A stretch of DNA of 7,726 nt from Gp13-AA77 sp036521995 (GTDB lineage Bacteria; Acidobacteriota; Terriglobia; UBA7540), in the NCBI GenBank assembly GCA_036521995.1, contig DATDGR010000023.1, positions 1 to 7,726 of the forward strand. The letters run 5' to 3'. Below are positions 1-7,272 of the stretch, one piece after another. The notes below the pieces were generated by a model. It was not told where the DNA came from, ran no database searches, and saw nothing but the letters and a program-made list of their open reading frames with translations. Each line of letters starts with the position of its first letter. The stretch's first letter is position 1. The translations under genes were made by a program, and so were the position numbers.

Positions 1-421
1 GCGCCGGTGCGGCGGGAGGTGTGGCTGGCTGAGTGCCGCCCGGAGCCGAAGGGCCGTCCTCAGGGGCGCCGTGGGAGTCGCCGCCCTGGCCGCTCATGGG
101 AGTGCTCGAAACCACTTCCCAGCGCTCCCTCTCAAGCCTGAGCCCGTAACGGACCTCGACGGAGAGCTGCGCGGACTGTTTGCTTTGGAACCTGACCAGC
201 GCCTCGGCCGTGTCGCCTTTGAAGTTCACGCTTTCGATCTGAGTGTCGAAATTGCTGGAGATCAGGCTTCGATTCTGACGGAGGTGGTCCTGGATGGCCA
301 GCTCCACTGCCCTCTTCGAATGCGTCCCCCAACCCACATTCCAAACCCCACAGGCTCCGAAGAGCGCTGCCGCGACCAGGCAAACGATCATCCGGCCGTT
401 CGAGACGGGCGAATTGTGCAT
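1..421 (-). CDS. Small exported or lipoprotein-like protein, C-terminus cut by window edge
   Basis: An open frame read on the minus strand from the ATG at 421 stays open for 140 codons to the left edge, so the C-terminus is missing. The start is supported by a GGAGAGG ribosome binding site five bases upstream. Residues 11-27 form a hydrophobic segment preceded by Arg10, ending in ALFGAC (Cys24). This is either a signal anchor or a lipoprotein signal with an imperfect lipobox (Phe at -3). Residues 35-107 look like a small alternating alpha/beta domain: a helix with AVELAIQDHL, then strands around IESVNFKGDTAEALVRF and ERERWEVVSS. From about 110 the chain becomes rich in Gly, Pro, Ala and Ser, as in a disordered tail. 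I do not recognise a named family; short secreted proteins of this plan are my impression of acidobacterial genomes. It is divergent from the histidine kinase, so an envelope role sensed by that kinase is possible but unproven. Met11 is an alternative start. Confidence 0.7.
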   Translation of the reverse strand, partial: MHNSPVSNGRMIVCLVAAALFGACGVWNVGWGTHSKRAVELAIQDHLRQNRSLISSNFDTQIESVNFKGDTAEALVRFQSKQSAQLSVEVRYGLRLERERWEVVSSTPMSGQGGDSHGAPEDGPSAPGGTQPATPPAAPA

Positions 422-585
422 CGACACCTCTCCGCGCCACCCTATCTGAAGCGCGGGTCGTTGTCAAAGATCTCTTGCGCCCGCCGGACCTGATTGACGC
501 CAGCCCAGCGAGCGCCGGGGAACGGAAATCCACCTTGACCCTGGCGGGCTTGCTCCTGTGAAGGAACGGCGTCAGAATAGGCCTG
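422..585. other. Divergent intergenic region between left-edge gene and histidine kinase
   Basis: These 164 bases separate two divergent starts. Apart from the minus-strand promoter candidate at 439-467 I see no convincing plus-strand promoter. TTGACG (494-499) and TTGACC (535-540) lack a -10 box at a usable distance. A TGGC/TTGC pair at 542-553 has the wrong spacing for sigma-54. Confidence 0.5.
439..467 (-). promoter_or_regulatory. Candidate sigma-70-type promoter of the left-edge gene
   Basis: On the minus strand a perfect TTGACA (462-467) is followed after exactly 17 bases by TAGGGT (439-444), which keeps only the TAnnnT core of a -10 box. Transcription would begin near 432, leaving a very short leader that starts almost at the GGAGAGG ribosome binding site. 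The -35 box and spacing are good; the -10 box and the short leader are weak points. Confidence 0.35.
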
Positions 586-2196
586 ATGGCGAATTCTGAT
601 TTGACGTCCTTACAACTCGCGAATGGCCGCTTTGCCTCAGAAGGCGCTCCAGCGTCGCCGCGCCCGACGCGATTCCCGCGCCTGTTTTCTAGCCTCAGCT
701 TCCGGGCGCGCCTGGCGCTGGTGATGTTCCTGACCATGGCTTGTACCAGCGCTGTTCTGGTGATCACGTATGTGCGCCAGGAAAATCGCGTCAAGGGGTA
801 CGTCACCGGCATCACCTCGAACCTGGTCACCATCAGCCAGGTGGCGCAATACGAGCAACAGATTCCTCCCAACGGGGATCCGAAACTCGCCCTGCAAGCC
901 ATCACGGATGCTCTGCACAAGGCCGGACTCAAGGTAGATGCCACTTCGGTAAGCGGTGAGGTGGTGGCCAGCACCGATCCCAAACAGCTCAAGAAGAAGA
1001 TCAACCTGCACCTGAGAAAGAGGCCGGTGAAAGAGGACCCCTTTCACATCTCGGCCAGCCTGCCGGATATCGACCTCGATCCGGGGGCCCAGACCACGTA
1101 TTCGGTTGAGTTTCCGGTGGTGCGGGGGCAGAAAGTACTGGGTTATATCGTGTTGCACGGCGTGGGCGACGAGGTGGACCAGCTTCTGCGCCACACGGAT
1201 ATGGTGCGGTCGGTCTGGATCATTATCACTCTGCTCGCCGGGTTATTTTTCGTAGTCTTCCTGGCCTTCAGCTTCACCCGGCCCATCAACACTCTGGTCA
1301 ACGGAGCGACCCAGGTTGCTCAGGGAAACCTCTATGTGACCCTACCGGAAGCCGGTTCCGATGAGATGGGACGCCTCGCTCGCACCTTCAACGAGATGAT
1401 CCAGAAGCTGCGCGAGAGCCGTCAGTTGCAGGAGCGCCTCAATGAGGCGGAGAAGCTTTCATTGCTGGGCCGCTTCGCTGGCACGATTGCCCATGAGGTC
1501 CGGAATTCGCTGAACTTTATCAACCTCAGCATCGACCAGATCCGCGCCAAATACCTGGGTGCGGAGCAGATGGAGGGTGCGGGGGCGCGTGAGATCGAAC
1601 GTAACCTGGCCCGCGTAAAGGACGAGGTGGGACGGCTCAACCACCTGGTCAGCGAGTTTCTGGCCGCCGGCCGGCAGTCGCCTCCACAGTTCGCCTCCTA
1701 CGATCTCGCGGCCTCGGTTGAGGAAGCCGTGGCGATTGTGGAAAAACAAGCTCACGCTCAGGGCATCTCGATTGCGGTCGAGCTGCCTCATGATCTTCCG
1801 ACTCTCGAGGCCGACCCCGCGCAGATGAAGACGTGCTTCCTGAATATTCTCACCAACGCTGTACAAGCCATGCCCCAGGGCGGCCAGATTCATGTTTCGG
1901 CTTCGCTCCTGGCGAGGAACGGTCGCTCCGAGCGGATCCAACTCCGTTTCGCGGATACCGGCCCCGGCGTCCCCCGCCACGACCGGGAGAAGATCTTCGC
2001 GGCTTACTTTTCCACCAAGGCCACGGGCTTCGGCCTGGGTTTGGCCATCACAAGAAAGATCGTGGAGGACCACGGCGGCCGCATTTTCGTCGCCGACAGT
2101 GGAACGCCGGGCACGGTGATGGTGGTGGACTTGCCCATGGAAAGCCGAAGGTTGAAGTCCGAAGCCAGGAGCCAGGACGCGGTCGGCGTTCGGTAG
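586..2196 (+). CDS. Membrane sensor histidine kinase, NtrB/AtoS/ZraS type
   Basis: This 536-residue protein autophosphorylates on histidine and would pass the phosphate to the regulator encoded next door. Order of parts: cytoplasmic N-terminus; membrane helix about 42-63; extracytoplasmic sensor about 64-207, possibly a Cache/PDC-like fold (SVEFPVVRGQKVLGYIVL); second helix about 208-230; HAMP about 230-282; coiled linker to 290; HisKA with phosphoacceptor His303 in AHEVRNSLN; and a HATPase_c domain. The ATPase shows the N box (FLNILTNAVQAM, Asn420 and Asn424), the G1 box (DTGPG, Asp457) and the G2 box (GFGLGL, 481-486). Glu304 and Asn307 form the ExxN motif associated with phosphatase activity in HisKA kinases, so it may also dephosphorylate its partner. 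The usual Pro after HExRN is Ser here. An in-frame stop at 559 limits upstream extension; the ATG at 586 has only a weak ribosome binding site. The last 18 residues lie beyond the catalytic domain and are encoded partly by a direct repeat. The signal sensed is unknown. Confidence 0.93.
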   Translation: MANSDLTSLQLANGRFASEGAPASPRPTRFPRLFSSLSFRARLALVMFLTMACTSAVLVITYVRQENRVKGYVTGITSNLVTISQVAQYEQQIPPNGDPKLALQAITDALHKAGLKVDATSVSGEVVASTDPKQLKKKINLHLRKRPVKEDPFHISASLPDIDLDPGAQTTYSVEFPVVRGQKVLGYIVLHGVGDEVDQLLRHTDMVRSVWIIITLLAGLFFVVFLAFSFTRPINTLVNGATQVAQGNLYVTLPEAGSDEMGRLARTFNEMIQKLRESRQLQERLNEAEKLSLLGRFAGTIAHEVRNSLNFINLSIDQIRAKYLGAEQMEGAGAREIERNLARVKDEVGRLNHLVSEFLAAGRQSPPQFASYDLAASVEEAVAIVEKQAHAQGISIAVELPHDLPTLEADPAQMKTCFLNILTNAVQAMPQGGQIHVSASLLARNGRSERIQLRFADTGPGVPRHDREKIFAAYFSTKATGFGLGLAITRKIVEDHGGRIFVADSGTPGTVMVVDLPMESRRLKSEARSQDAVGVR

Positions 2197-2238
2197 CGTG
2201 CGAAGGCGGAAACGAGAGGCTGGATCTTTCGACCGAAC

Positions 2239-2381
2239 TGACAGCTTGTTGAGAAAGGGTCTGGCCGTGTCATTCTGAGCGCAGCGAAGAATCTGCTTTT
2301 GCTCTTCCGCACGAACTCACTTCTTCGTCGCCTTCGGCTCCTCAGAACGACAGGCCGGACGGGTTCCGCCACAAGCTGTCA
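2239..2381. repeat. Imperfect palindromic repeat (paired REP-like or MITE-like) inside the two-component operon
   Basis: The left arm begins TGACAGCTTGT at 2239 and runs through GGCCGTGTCATTCTGAG (2263-2279). The right arm ends with ACAAGCTGTCA at 2371-2381, and its complement reads TGACAGCTTGT, then GGCCTGTCGTTCTGAG. The two arms match over about 40 bases with some mismatches. The centre holds GCAGCGAAGAATCTGC on one side and the complement of AGCCGAAGGCGACGAAG on the other. The core TGTCATTCTGAG recurs at 7343-7426, so this is a dispersed family. GAAC occurs at 2235-2238 and 2384-2387 and could be a target duplication, but four bases may be chance. There is no coding capacity. As RNA it would fold into a long hairpin and could lower transcription from kinase to regulator. 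Confidence 0.75.
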
Positions 2382-2398
2382 AAGAACCGGAAACCACG

Positions 2399-3778
2399 AT
2401 GCCCGATTCATCCATCTTGATTGTCGACGACGAGCAGCGCCAGCGTGAGATCTACCGCGATATCCTCGATGGCGAGGGCTACGGGGCGGAGACGGCTCCG
2501 AGCGGCGAGGCGGCGTTGCGCCTGCTCGGCCAGAAGCGCTTCGATCTCGTCATCACCGATTTGAATCTCACCGGTATGTCGGGTGTCGAGCTCCTGGGGG
2601 CCATCGTTCAGGCCGACCCCACCGTGGCGGTGGTGCTGATCACGGGGTATCCGTCCATTCAGTCGGCCATTGACGCTACCAAGAAGGGTGTCTACGCCTA
2701 TCTCGAAAAGCCCGTCGACCGGGAGCGCCTGCTCGGCGTGGTGGATGAAATTTTCCAGCATCTGGCCTCGCTACGCCAGACGATCATCGGTGATTCGCCG
2801 GCCACCAAGAGCATGCTTCGCCTGATCCTTAAGGTTGCGCCCACTTCGCACACCGTCTTGATCCTGGGTGAGAGCGGAACCGGCAAGGAGTTGGTGGCGC
2901 GCGAGATCCATAAACACAGCCCGCGTCACGACCAGCCATTCCTCGGGGTGAATTGCGCCGCGCTCACCGAGACGCTGCTCGAGAGTGAGCTCTTCGGCCA
3001 CGAGAAAGGCGCCTTCACGGACGCGCACGCCCAGAAGAAGGGACTTTTCGAGCGAGCGCACCGCTCGACGCTTTTTTTGGATGAGATCGGCGACACGACG
3101 CTTGCCTTGCAGGCCAAGATTCTCCGCGCCTTGCAAGAGCGCGAAATCCTGCGCGTGGGCGGGACCGAAGCAATCAAGGTGGACGTCCGCATTATCACGG
3201 CCACCAACCGCAACCTGGAGCAGATGCTGAAGGAAGGCAAGTTCCGCGAGGACCTTTATTACCGGCTCAAGGTGATCCCCGTTGTCTGCCCGCCGCTCCG
3301 CGAGCGCCGGGAAGACATCGAGGCGCTGGCTCTACACTTTATGCGGCGCGCGGCGCTCACCTCAGGACGCAAACTGGCAGGAATCTCCCCCGAGGCGCTC
3401 GAAGCCTTGGAGAACTGCTCCTGGCCCGGCAACATCCGGCAGCTCGAGTGGGCCCTCGAACGCGCCGTGCTGCTGGGCGAGACGGAGCAAATCGAGATCG
3501 AGGACCTACCGCCGGAAGTTCTGGAAACAGCTCCCACACCAGTGCACCAAGCTGTCGGAGGCGCTGCCTCACCCGGTGGGGTTACCGCCGCGCCCGCCCG
3601 TGAGGCCGGCTCCGACCCCATCATCCCGGAGGGCTCCTGGGAAGAGCACGAAAAGGCCAAGATCGTGGAGGCGCTGCAGCGCACCAACTGGAACATCACC
3701 CGCGCCGCGCAGTTGCTGGGGATGACCTTCCGCACGCTTCAGTACCGCCTGGAGAAGTTCGGGATTAAGAAACCATGA
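2399..3778 (+). CDS. Sigma-54-dependent response regulator, NtrC/AtoC/ZraR type
   Basis: This 459-residue protein is an enhancer-binding activator: once phosphorylated it oligomerises and uses ATP to remodel sigma-54 RNA polymerase. The receiver domain (about 4-120) has acidic residues Asp10 and Asp11, phosphoacceptor Asp54 (VITDLNLTGMSG), Thr82 and Lys104 (EKP). The AAA+ domain (about 130-370) has Walker A GESGTGKE (157-164), the sigma-54 contact loop GAFTDA (204-209), Walker B TLFLDEIG (224-231, Asp228 and Glu229) and FREDLYYRL with candidate arginine fingers. An Ala/Pro/Gly-rich linker (about 376-412) leads to a Fis-type helix-turn-helix (WNITRAAQLLGMTFRTLQYRLEKFGI region, 431-456). The contact loop has Asp where GAFTGA has Gly. 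The length is usual for the family. A GGAA stretch five to eight bases upstream is a modest ribosome binding site. It lies 202 bases after the kinase, same strand, and is surely its partner. A candidate target is the sigma-54 promoter at 5483-5500. Confidence 0.95.
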   Translation: MPDSSILIVDDEQRQREIYRDILDGEGYGAETAPSGEAALRLLGQKRFDLVITDLNLTGMSGVELLGAIVQADPTVAVVLITGYPSIQSAIDATKKGVYAYLEKPVDRERLLGVVDEIFQHLASLRQTIIGDSPATKSMLRLILKVAPTSHTVLILGESGTGKELVAREIHKHSPRHDQPFLGVNCAALTETLLESELFGHEKGAFTDAHAQKKGLFERAHRSTLFLDEIGDTTLALQAKILRALQEREILRVGGTEAIKVDVRIITATNRNLEQMLKEGKFREDLYYRLKVIPVVCPPLRERREDIEALALHFMRRAALTSGRKLAGISPEALEALENCSWPGNIRQLEWALERAVLLGETEQIEIEDLPPEVLETAPTPVHQAVGGAASPGGVTAAPAREAGSDPIIPEGSWEEHEKAKIVEALQRTNWNITRAAQLLGMTFRTLQYRLEKFGIKKP

Positions 3779-3856
3779 GGATTGACTGATTGGATTGGGG
3801 CGCGACTGCCGACCGGATGATATCCGTCTTGGTTGAGCCGATGAGGCGATAAGTCA

Positions 3857-4479
3857 ATGAGTCAATTCGTTAGCGAGTTCCCGCGCTCTCTTGGGGCTCG
3901 CCGGGCTGAGCTTGAAATAGCGCGCGAGCGGCTGTGCGATCAATTGGAAGCTGCGCGGGCCCATGCCGGCTTCGCTCCGACCGGCAGCGTCGAGAAGGCC
4001 GGGAGCGTTGAAGGTGTTGAGAGGGCCCAGACGGCTGGCTGGTCCGTGGCCGAAGTGACTTATCATCTTCACCTCTCCGAGAACTCCATCGCGCGCATGC
4101 TCCGGAAGATGCTGGTATCGGGCGAGCGCGGCGAAGCAGCGAGCGACGAACGGCTGCTCGAGGAGTGGGAGCGGATTCGAACCTTGGTCGGGTCGCGAGT
4201 GCCCAAAATGCAAGCGCCGGAGCGCGTGGTTCCCAAAGATCCGCCGGGTCTCGAACAGACACTCGGTCTGCTGGGCTACTCCCGCCGTCAGCTCCTTGAA
4301 GTGATCGCCGGCGTCGCCGATCAAGACCTTGCGTCTATTTACGCGCCGCATCCGCTCAAGCCGCTCGGCACCCTCGCCGGGTCAAGTTGGCTGAGCGTGA
4401 TCGCCTTCCACGATTTGCGCCACGCCGAGCAGATCCGCGAGCTGGGTGCCGGCTCGTCGCCGGAAAGCACCACCGCCCG

Positions 4480-4483
<4 letters not shown>
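3857..4483 (+). CDS. DinB-superfamily metalloprotein (DinB_2-like)
   Basis: This 208-residue soluble protein looks like a four-helix-bundle DinB/YfiT-type protein. These usually bind a divalent metal through three histidines, and several act as thiol-dependent transferases; the name comes from a Bacillus damage-inducible gene and is unrelated to DNA polymerase IV. Visible signs are WSVAEVTYHLHLSE (62-75), the typical helix start with candidate ligands His70 or His72, and the C-terminal helix WLSVIAFHDLRHAEQIRE (178-195) with the HxxxH pair His185 and His189. The stretch 120-165 between them is as expected for the larger members. The ATG at 3857 is chosen because an ATG at 3841 hits a stop after three codons; GAGG at 3843-3846 is ten bases upstream. 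It follows the response regulator by 78 bases on the same strand and may be co-transcribed. Its substrate cannot be read from sequence. Confidence 0.82.
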
Positions 4484-5325
<842 letters not shown>

Positions 5326-5331
5326 GCAAAT

Positions 5332-5337
5332 CCTCCT
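5332..5337 (-). promoter_or_regulatory. Shine-Dalgarno AGGAGG that fixes the sulfurtransferase start
   Basis: AGGAGG on the minus strand lies six bases before the ATG at 5325. It decides between this start and the longer open frame beginning at 5457, whose extra 44 residues resemble no rhodanese sequence. Confidence 0.85.
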
Positions 5338-5369
5338 CTGATCGGCTTTGTTGAGATTAAAATCGAGAA

Positions 5370-5399
5370 TGTTTACCCTGCCAGATGGGCAGGGTTCAA
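5370..5399 (-). promoter_or_regulatory. Candidate promoter of the sulfurtransferase with a dyad filling its spacer
   Basis: On the minus strand TTGAAC (5394-5399) is followed after 18 bases by TAAACA (5370-5375), or after 19 bases by AAACAT. The start would fall near 5362, giving a leader of about 37 bases that includes the AGGAGG. The spacer is almost wholly occupied by the dyad at 5375-5395. MerR-family promoters have this plan (long spacer of 19-20 bases, dyad starting at the -35 box), so a MerR-type regulator is one possibility. The -10 box is weak. Confidence 0.4.
5375..5395. promoter_or_regulatory. Perfect dyad ACCCTGCC-N5-GGCAGGGT, candidate operator or enhancer
   Basis: Two perfect 8-base arms (5375-5382 and 5388-5395) flank the spacer AGATG. 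The centre is about 125 bases upstream of the start predicted from the sigma-54 promoter of the aldo/keto reductase, a normal distance for an enhancer. NtrC-type sites use a similar dyad with a short spacer. It also lies between the -35 and -10 boxes proposed for the divergent sulfurtransferase. It could form a hairpin in RNA, but it sits upstream of the likely start of either transcript and lacks a U-run, so a protein-binding site is preferred. I noticed no second copy elsewhere in the window. Confidence 0.55.
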
Positions 5400-5482
5400 C
5401 AGGAGCAACAAAGGACAGCCTGTCGCCTGACCGGTCGGGGCGCATACGCTGCGGCAAACTTCATACTATTCATATACCACGA

Positions 5483-5500
5483 TTGGCCCAGGCTTTGCAA
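5483..5500 (+). promoter_or_regulatory. Sigma-54 (RpoN) promoter upstream of the aldo/keto reductase
   Basis: TTGGCCCAGGCTTTGCAA contains the GG (5485-5486) and GC (5497-5498) pairs separated by exactly ten bases. It matches the consensus YTGGCACG-N4-TTGCW except for C instead of A at 5488 and A instead of G at 5490. Transcription would start about 12 bases after the GC, near 5510, leaving a leader of roughly 130 bases before the gene at 5641. A sigma-54 activator is encoded in the same window and a dyad lies at enhancer distance (5375-5395). Confidence 0.55.
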
Positions 5501-5624
5501 CGCCGGAAAGCAATGCACTCAGGATACAATCAGGCTGCCTGGCTTGCCGACCACTCGCCGAGGGAGCCAGAAGCAGGCGCTCCTGGACGGGAATCGGGCA
5601 GGATCACCGCGGCATCGAATCGAC

Positions 5625-5632
5625 GAGGAGGA
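5625..5632 (+). promoter_or_regulatory. Shine-Dalgarno GAGGAGGA of the aldo/keto reductase
   Basis: GAGGAGGA ends eight bases before the ATG at 5641 and supports that start. A nearer ATG at 5633 abuts the box and is in another frame. Confidence 0.8.
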
Positions 5633-5640
5633 ATGAAGAC

Positions 5641-6609
5641 ATGGAGAAGCGAAAACTCGGAAATTCCGGAATAGAAGTTTTCCCGCTAGCTCTCGGAGGC
5701 AACGTTTTTGGATGGACCGCGGAGGAATCCGCTTCGTTCAAAGTGCTGGACGGATTTGTGGCCGCGGGCTTCAACCTCATCGACACCGCCGACATGTACT
5801 CCACCTGGGTTCCGGGCAACCGGGGCGGCGAGTCGGAGACGATCATCGGGAAATGGCTGAAGCGCAGTGGGAATCGCGGCAAGGTCCTGATTGCCACCAA
5901 GGTGGGTCTGGACATGGGGCCGGGCAAAAAAGGGCTATCGAAGGCTTATATTCTTGAGGCGGTGGAAGCCTCGCTCAAGCGCCTGCAGACCGACACCATC
6001 GATCTCTATCAATCCCATATCGATGATCCCGATACGCCTCTGGAAGAGACTCTCGAAACCTACCAAGAGCTCATCCGGCAGGGAAAGGTCCGGGCCATCG
6101 GCGCTTCCAACTATGGTCCCGAACGGCTCACCGAGGCCTTGCGCGTCAGCCGGGAGCGCGGATATCCCCGCTACCAGAGCCTGCAACCGCACTACAACTT
6201 GTACAATCGCGCCGACTACGAGACCAGGCTGGAAGCGGTCTGCCAGCAAAACGGCCTGGGCGTCATCCCCTATTTCTCGCTGGCCAAAGGGTTCCTCAGC
6301 GGCAAGTACCGCTCCGAGAGCGATCTCGGGAAGAGCCCGCGTGGCCAGGGCGTGAAGGAGTATATGAACGATCGCGGATTCCGCATCCTGAACGCCCTCG
6401 ATCAGGTGGCGAAGAGCCATCAGTCCAACCCGGCGCGAGTCGCGCTGGCCTGGCTGATCGCCCGGCCCAGCATCACGGCGCCGATCGCGAGCGCCACCAA
6501 CCTGGAGCAATTGAATGACCTCATCGAGGCCACGCGGCTTCGGCTGGATCATGCCTCTATCGAGATCCTGAACCAGGCAAGCGCCTACACGGCCTCGGCC
6601 GGCGCGTGA
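5641..6609 (+). CDS. Aldo/keto reductase family oxidoreductase
   Basis: This 322-residue cytoplasmic (alpha/beta)8-barrel enzyme would reduce aldehydes or ketones using NADPH. The catalytic tetrad is visible: Asp48 (LIDTADMYS), Tyr53, Lys87 (IATKVG) and His126 (YQSHIDDP). Cofactor-binding signs are GASNYG (154-159), the strand around PYFSLAKGFLSGKY (210-223) and the C-terminal PIASATNLEQL (281-291), where the 2'-phosphate is usually held. The beginning MEKRKLGNSGIEVFPLALG is the standard N-terminus of the family, and the length is normal. It resembles the YajO/Tas-like bacterial group; the substrate cannot be told. It has a strong ribosome binding site and a candidate sigma-54 promoter about 140 bases upstream. 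It is divergent from the sulfurtransferase and convergent with the methyltransferase gene, leaving only 30 bases between their ends. No cofactor or catalytic residue is missing. Confidence 0.95.
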   Translation: MEKRKLGNSGIEVFPLALGGNVFGWTAEESASFKVLDGFVAAGFNLIDTADMYSTWVPGNRGGESETIIGKWLKRSGNRGKVLIATKVGLDMGPGKKGLSKAYILEAVEASLKRLQTDTIDLYQSHIDDPDTPLEETLETYQELIRQGKVRAIGASNYGPERLTEALRVSRERGYPRYQSLQPHYNLYNRADYETRLEAVCQQNGLGVIPYFSLAKGFLSGKYRSESDLGKSPRGQGVKEYMNDRGFRILNALDQVAKSHQSNPARVALAWLIARPSITAPIASATNLEQLNDLIEATRLRLDHASIEILNQASAYTASAGA

Positions 6610-6639
6610 CCGCCGTTGGTTCTGACAGGCTGTTTTCGG

Positions 6640-7227
6640 TCAGTCCGGGAAAGGGAGAGACGGGTGCGATTCAGCGAACCAGCGCCCTGGAGGCAACAGG
6701 GTTCCTTCGAGGGCGAGCATCCTGGCTTTAGTGGCTGCTCCCCCGTGAGCGGAGAATCCTCCGGGCTGGCCGCCGGAGGCCAGAACCCGATGACAAGGGA
6801 TGATGAGGGGAACGGGATTCGCTCCCAGAGCCTGTCCCACGGCCCGGGCGGCCTTCGGCTCGCCCAGGGCGCCGGCAAGCTCGCCGTAAGTCTTGGTATG
6901 TCCCGCCGGGATTTCCCGAGCTGCTTCGTAGACCCGACGAGCGAATGGACCGGCGCCGTCTAGCGCCACGGTGACGTCCCGAAACTCTTGCCTGCCGCCG
7001 CCGAGGTGTTGGCGCACGCGTTCGATCACCTCCGCGATTCGAGGCGGAGGCAGGGCGGGCCGCGCGCCGGAGTGCCGCGCAATCCTCGATTCCGTTGTCT
7101 TCGGAGTGGCTTCAGGAAGTTGAAGGAAGGTCACGGCCGGAGGAGCGCCTGAATCGTCCGGCTCCCGCCAGGCAATACCGCACCAGCCCAGTGACGTCTC
7201 GAAGAGACAATACCCGCCTTCCGCCAT
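6640..7227 (-). CDS. ogt: Methylated-DNA--protein-cysteine S-methyltransferase (Ogt type)
   Basis: This 195-residue DNA repair protein would remove the methyl group from O6-methylguanine (and O4-methylthymine) onto its own cysteine in a single-use reaction. The C-terminal DNA-binding domain (about 92-177) is complete. It has FARRVYEAAREIPAGHTKTYGELA with Tyr114, the recognition helix ARAVGQALGANPVP (127-140) with the arginine finger Arg128, the active site IIPCHRV with Cys145, and GGFSAHGG followed by a KARMLALEG segment. The N-terminal domain (1-90) is poorly conserved, as is usual, and no AraC-type Ada domain is present. The last 18 residues are a short extra tail. The ATG at 7227 has no ribosome binding site; a TAAACT box ends seven bases before it, so the mRNA may be leaderless. 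A dyad lies at 7273-7294. Independent promoter likely. Confidence 0.95.
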   Translation of the reverse strand: MAEGGYCLFETSLGWCGIAWREPDDSGAPPAVTFLQLPEATPKTTESRIARHSGARPALPPPRIAEVIERVRQHLGGGRQEFRDVTVALDGAGPFARRVYEAAREIPAGHTKTYGELAGALGEPKAARAVGQALGANPVPLIIPCHRVLASGGQPGGFSAHGGAATKARMLALEGTLLPPGRWFAESHPSLPFPD

Positions 7228-7233
7228 GTGGAT

Positions 7234-7239
7234 AGTTTA
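7234..7239 (-). promoter_or_regulatory. Possible -10 box of a leaderless ogt mRNA
   Basis: On the minus strand TAAACT fits TAnnnT and ends seven bases (6 between) before the ATG at 7227, so transcription could begin at or beside the start codon. No purine-rich ribosome binding site is present. A -35 box is weak: CTGTCA lies 19 bases upstream. Confidence 0.35.
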
Positions 7240-7272
7240 TCGCGATTTCAATCCGCCGTGACAGCGGGTCCT

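Noticed and set aside
71..493. A 140-codon plus-strand open frame at the left edge
   Set aside because: The opposite strand has a better gene with a ribosome binding site, promoter and signal-like segment.
542..553. TGGC and TTGC blocks before the kinase as a sigma-54 promoter
   Set aside because: The GG to GC distance is seven bases instead of ten.
132..1004. A 290-codon minus-strand open frame opposite the kinase start
   Set aside because: It is antisense to the kinase and overlaps the left-edge gene in another frame; no family features.
3811..3827. Short hairpin after the response regulator as a terminator
   Set aside because: Stem of about five to seven pairs with a bulge and no real T-run.
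5326..5460. Riboswitch in the sulfurtransferase leader
   Set aside because: No known sulfur or SAM riboswitch core was recognised, and the likely transcription start lies downstream of the hairpin.
5456..5498. TTGCAA-N18-TATATG on the minus strand as the sulfurtransferase promoter
   Set aside because: It would give a leader of over 120 bases and overlaps the better sigma-54 site on the plus strand; the candidate at 5370-5399 is better placed.
6622..6643. CTGAC/GTCAG dyad between the aldo/keto reductase and ogt ends as a bidirectional terminator
   Set aside because: Only five paired bases with a 12-base loop; too weak to call.
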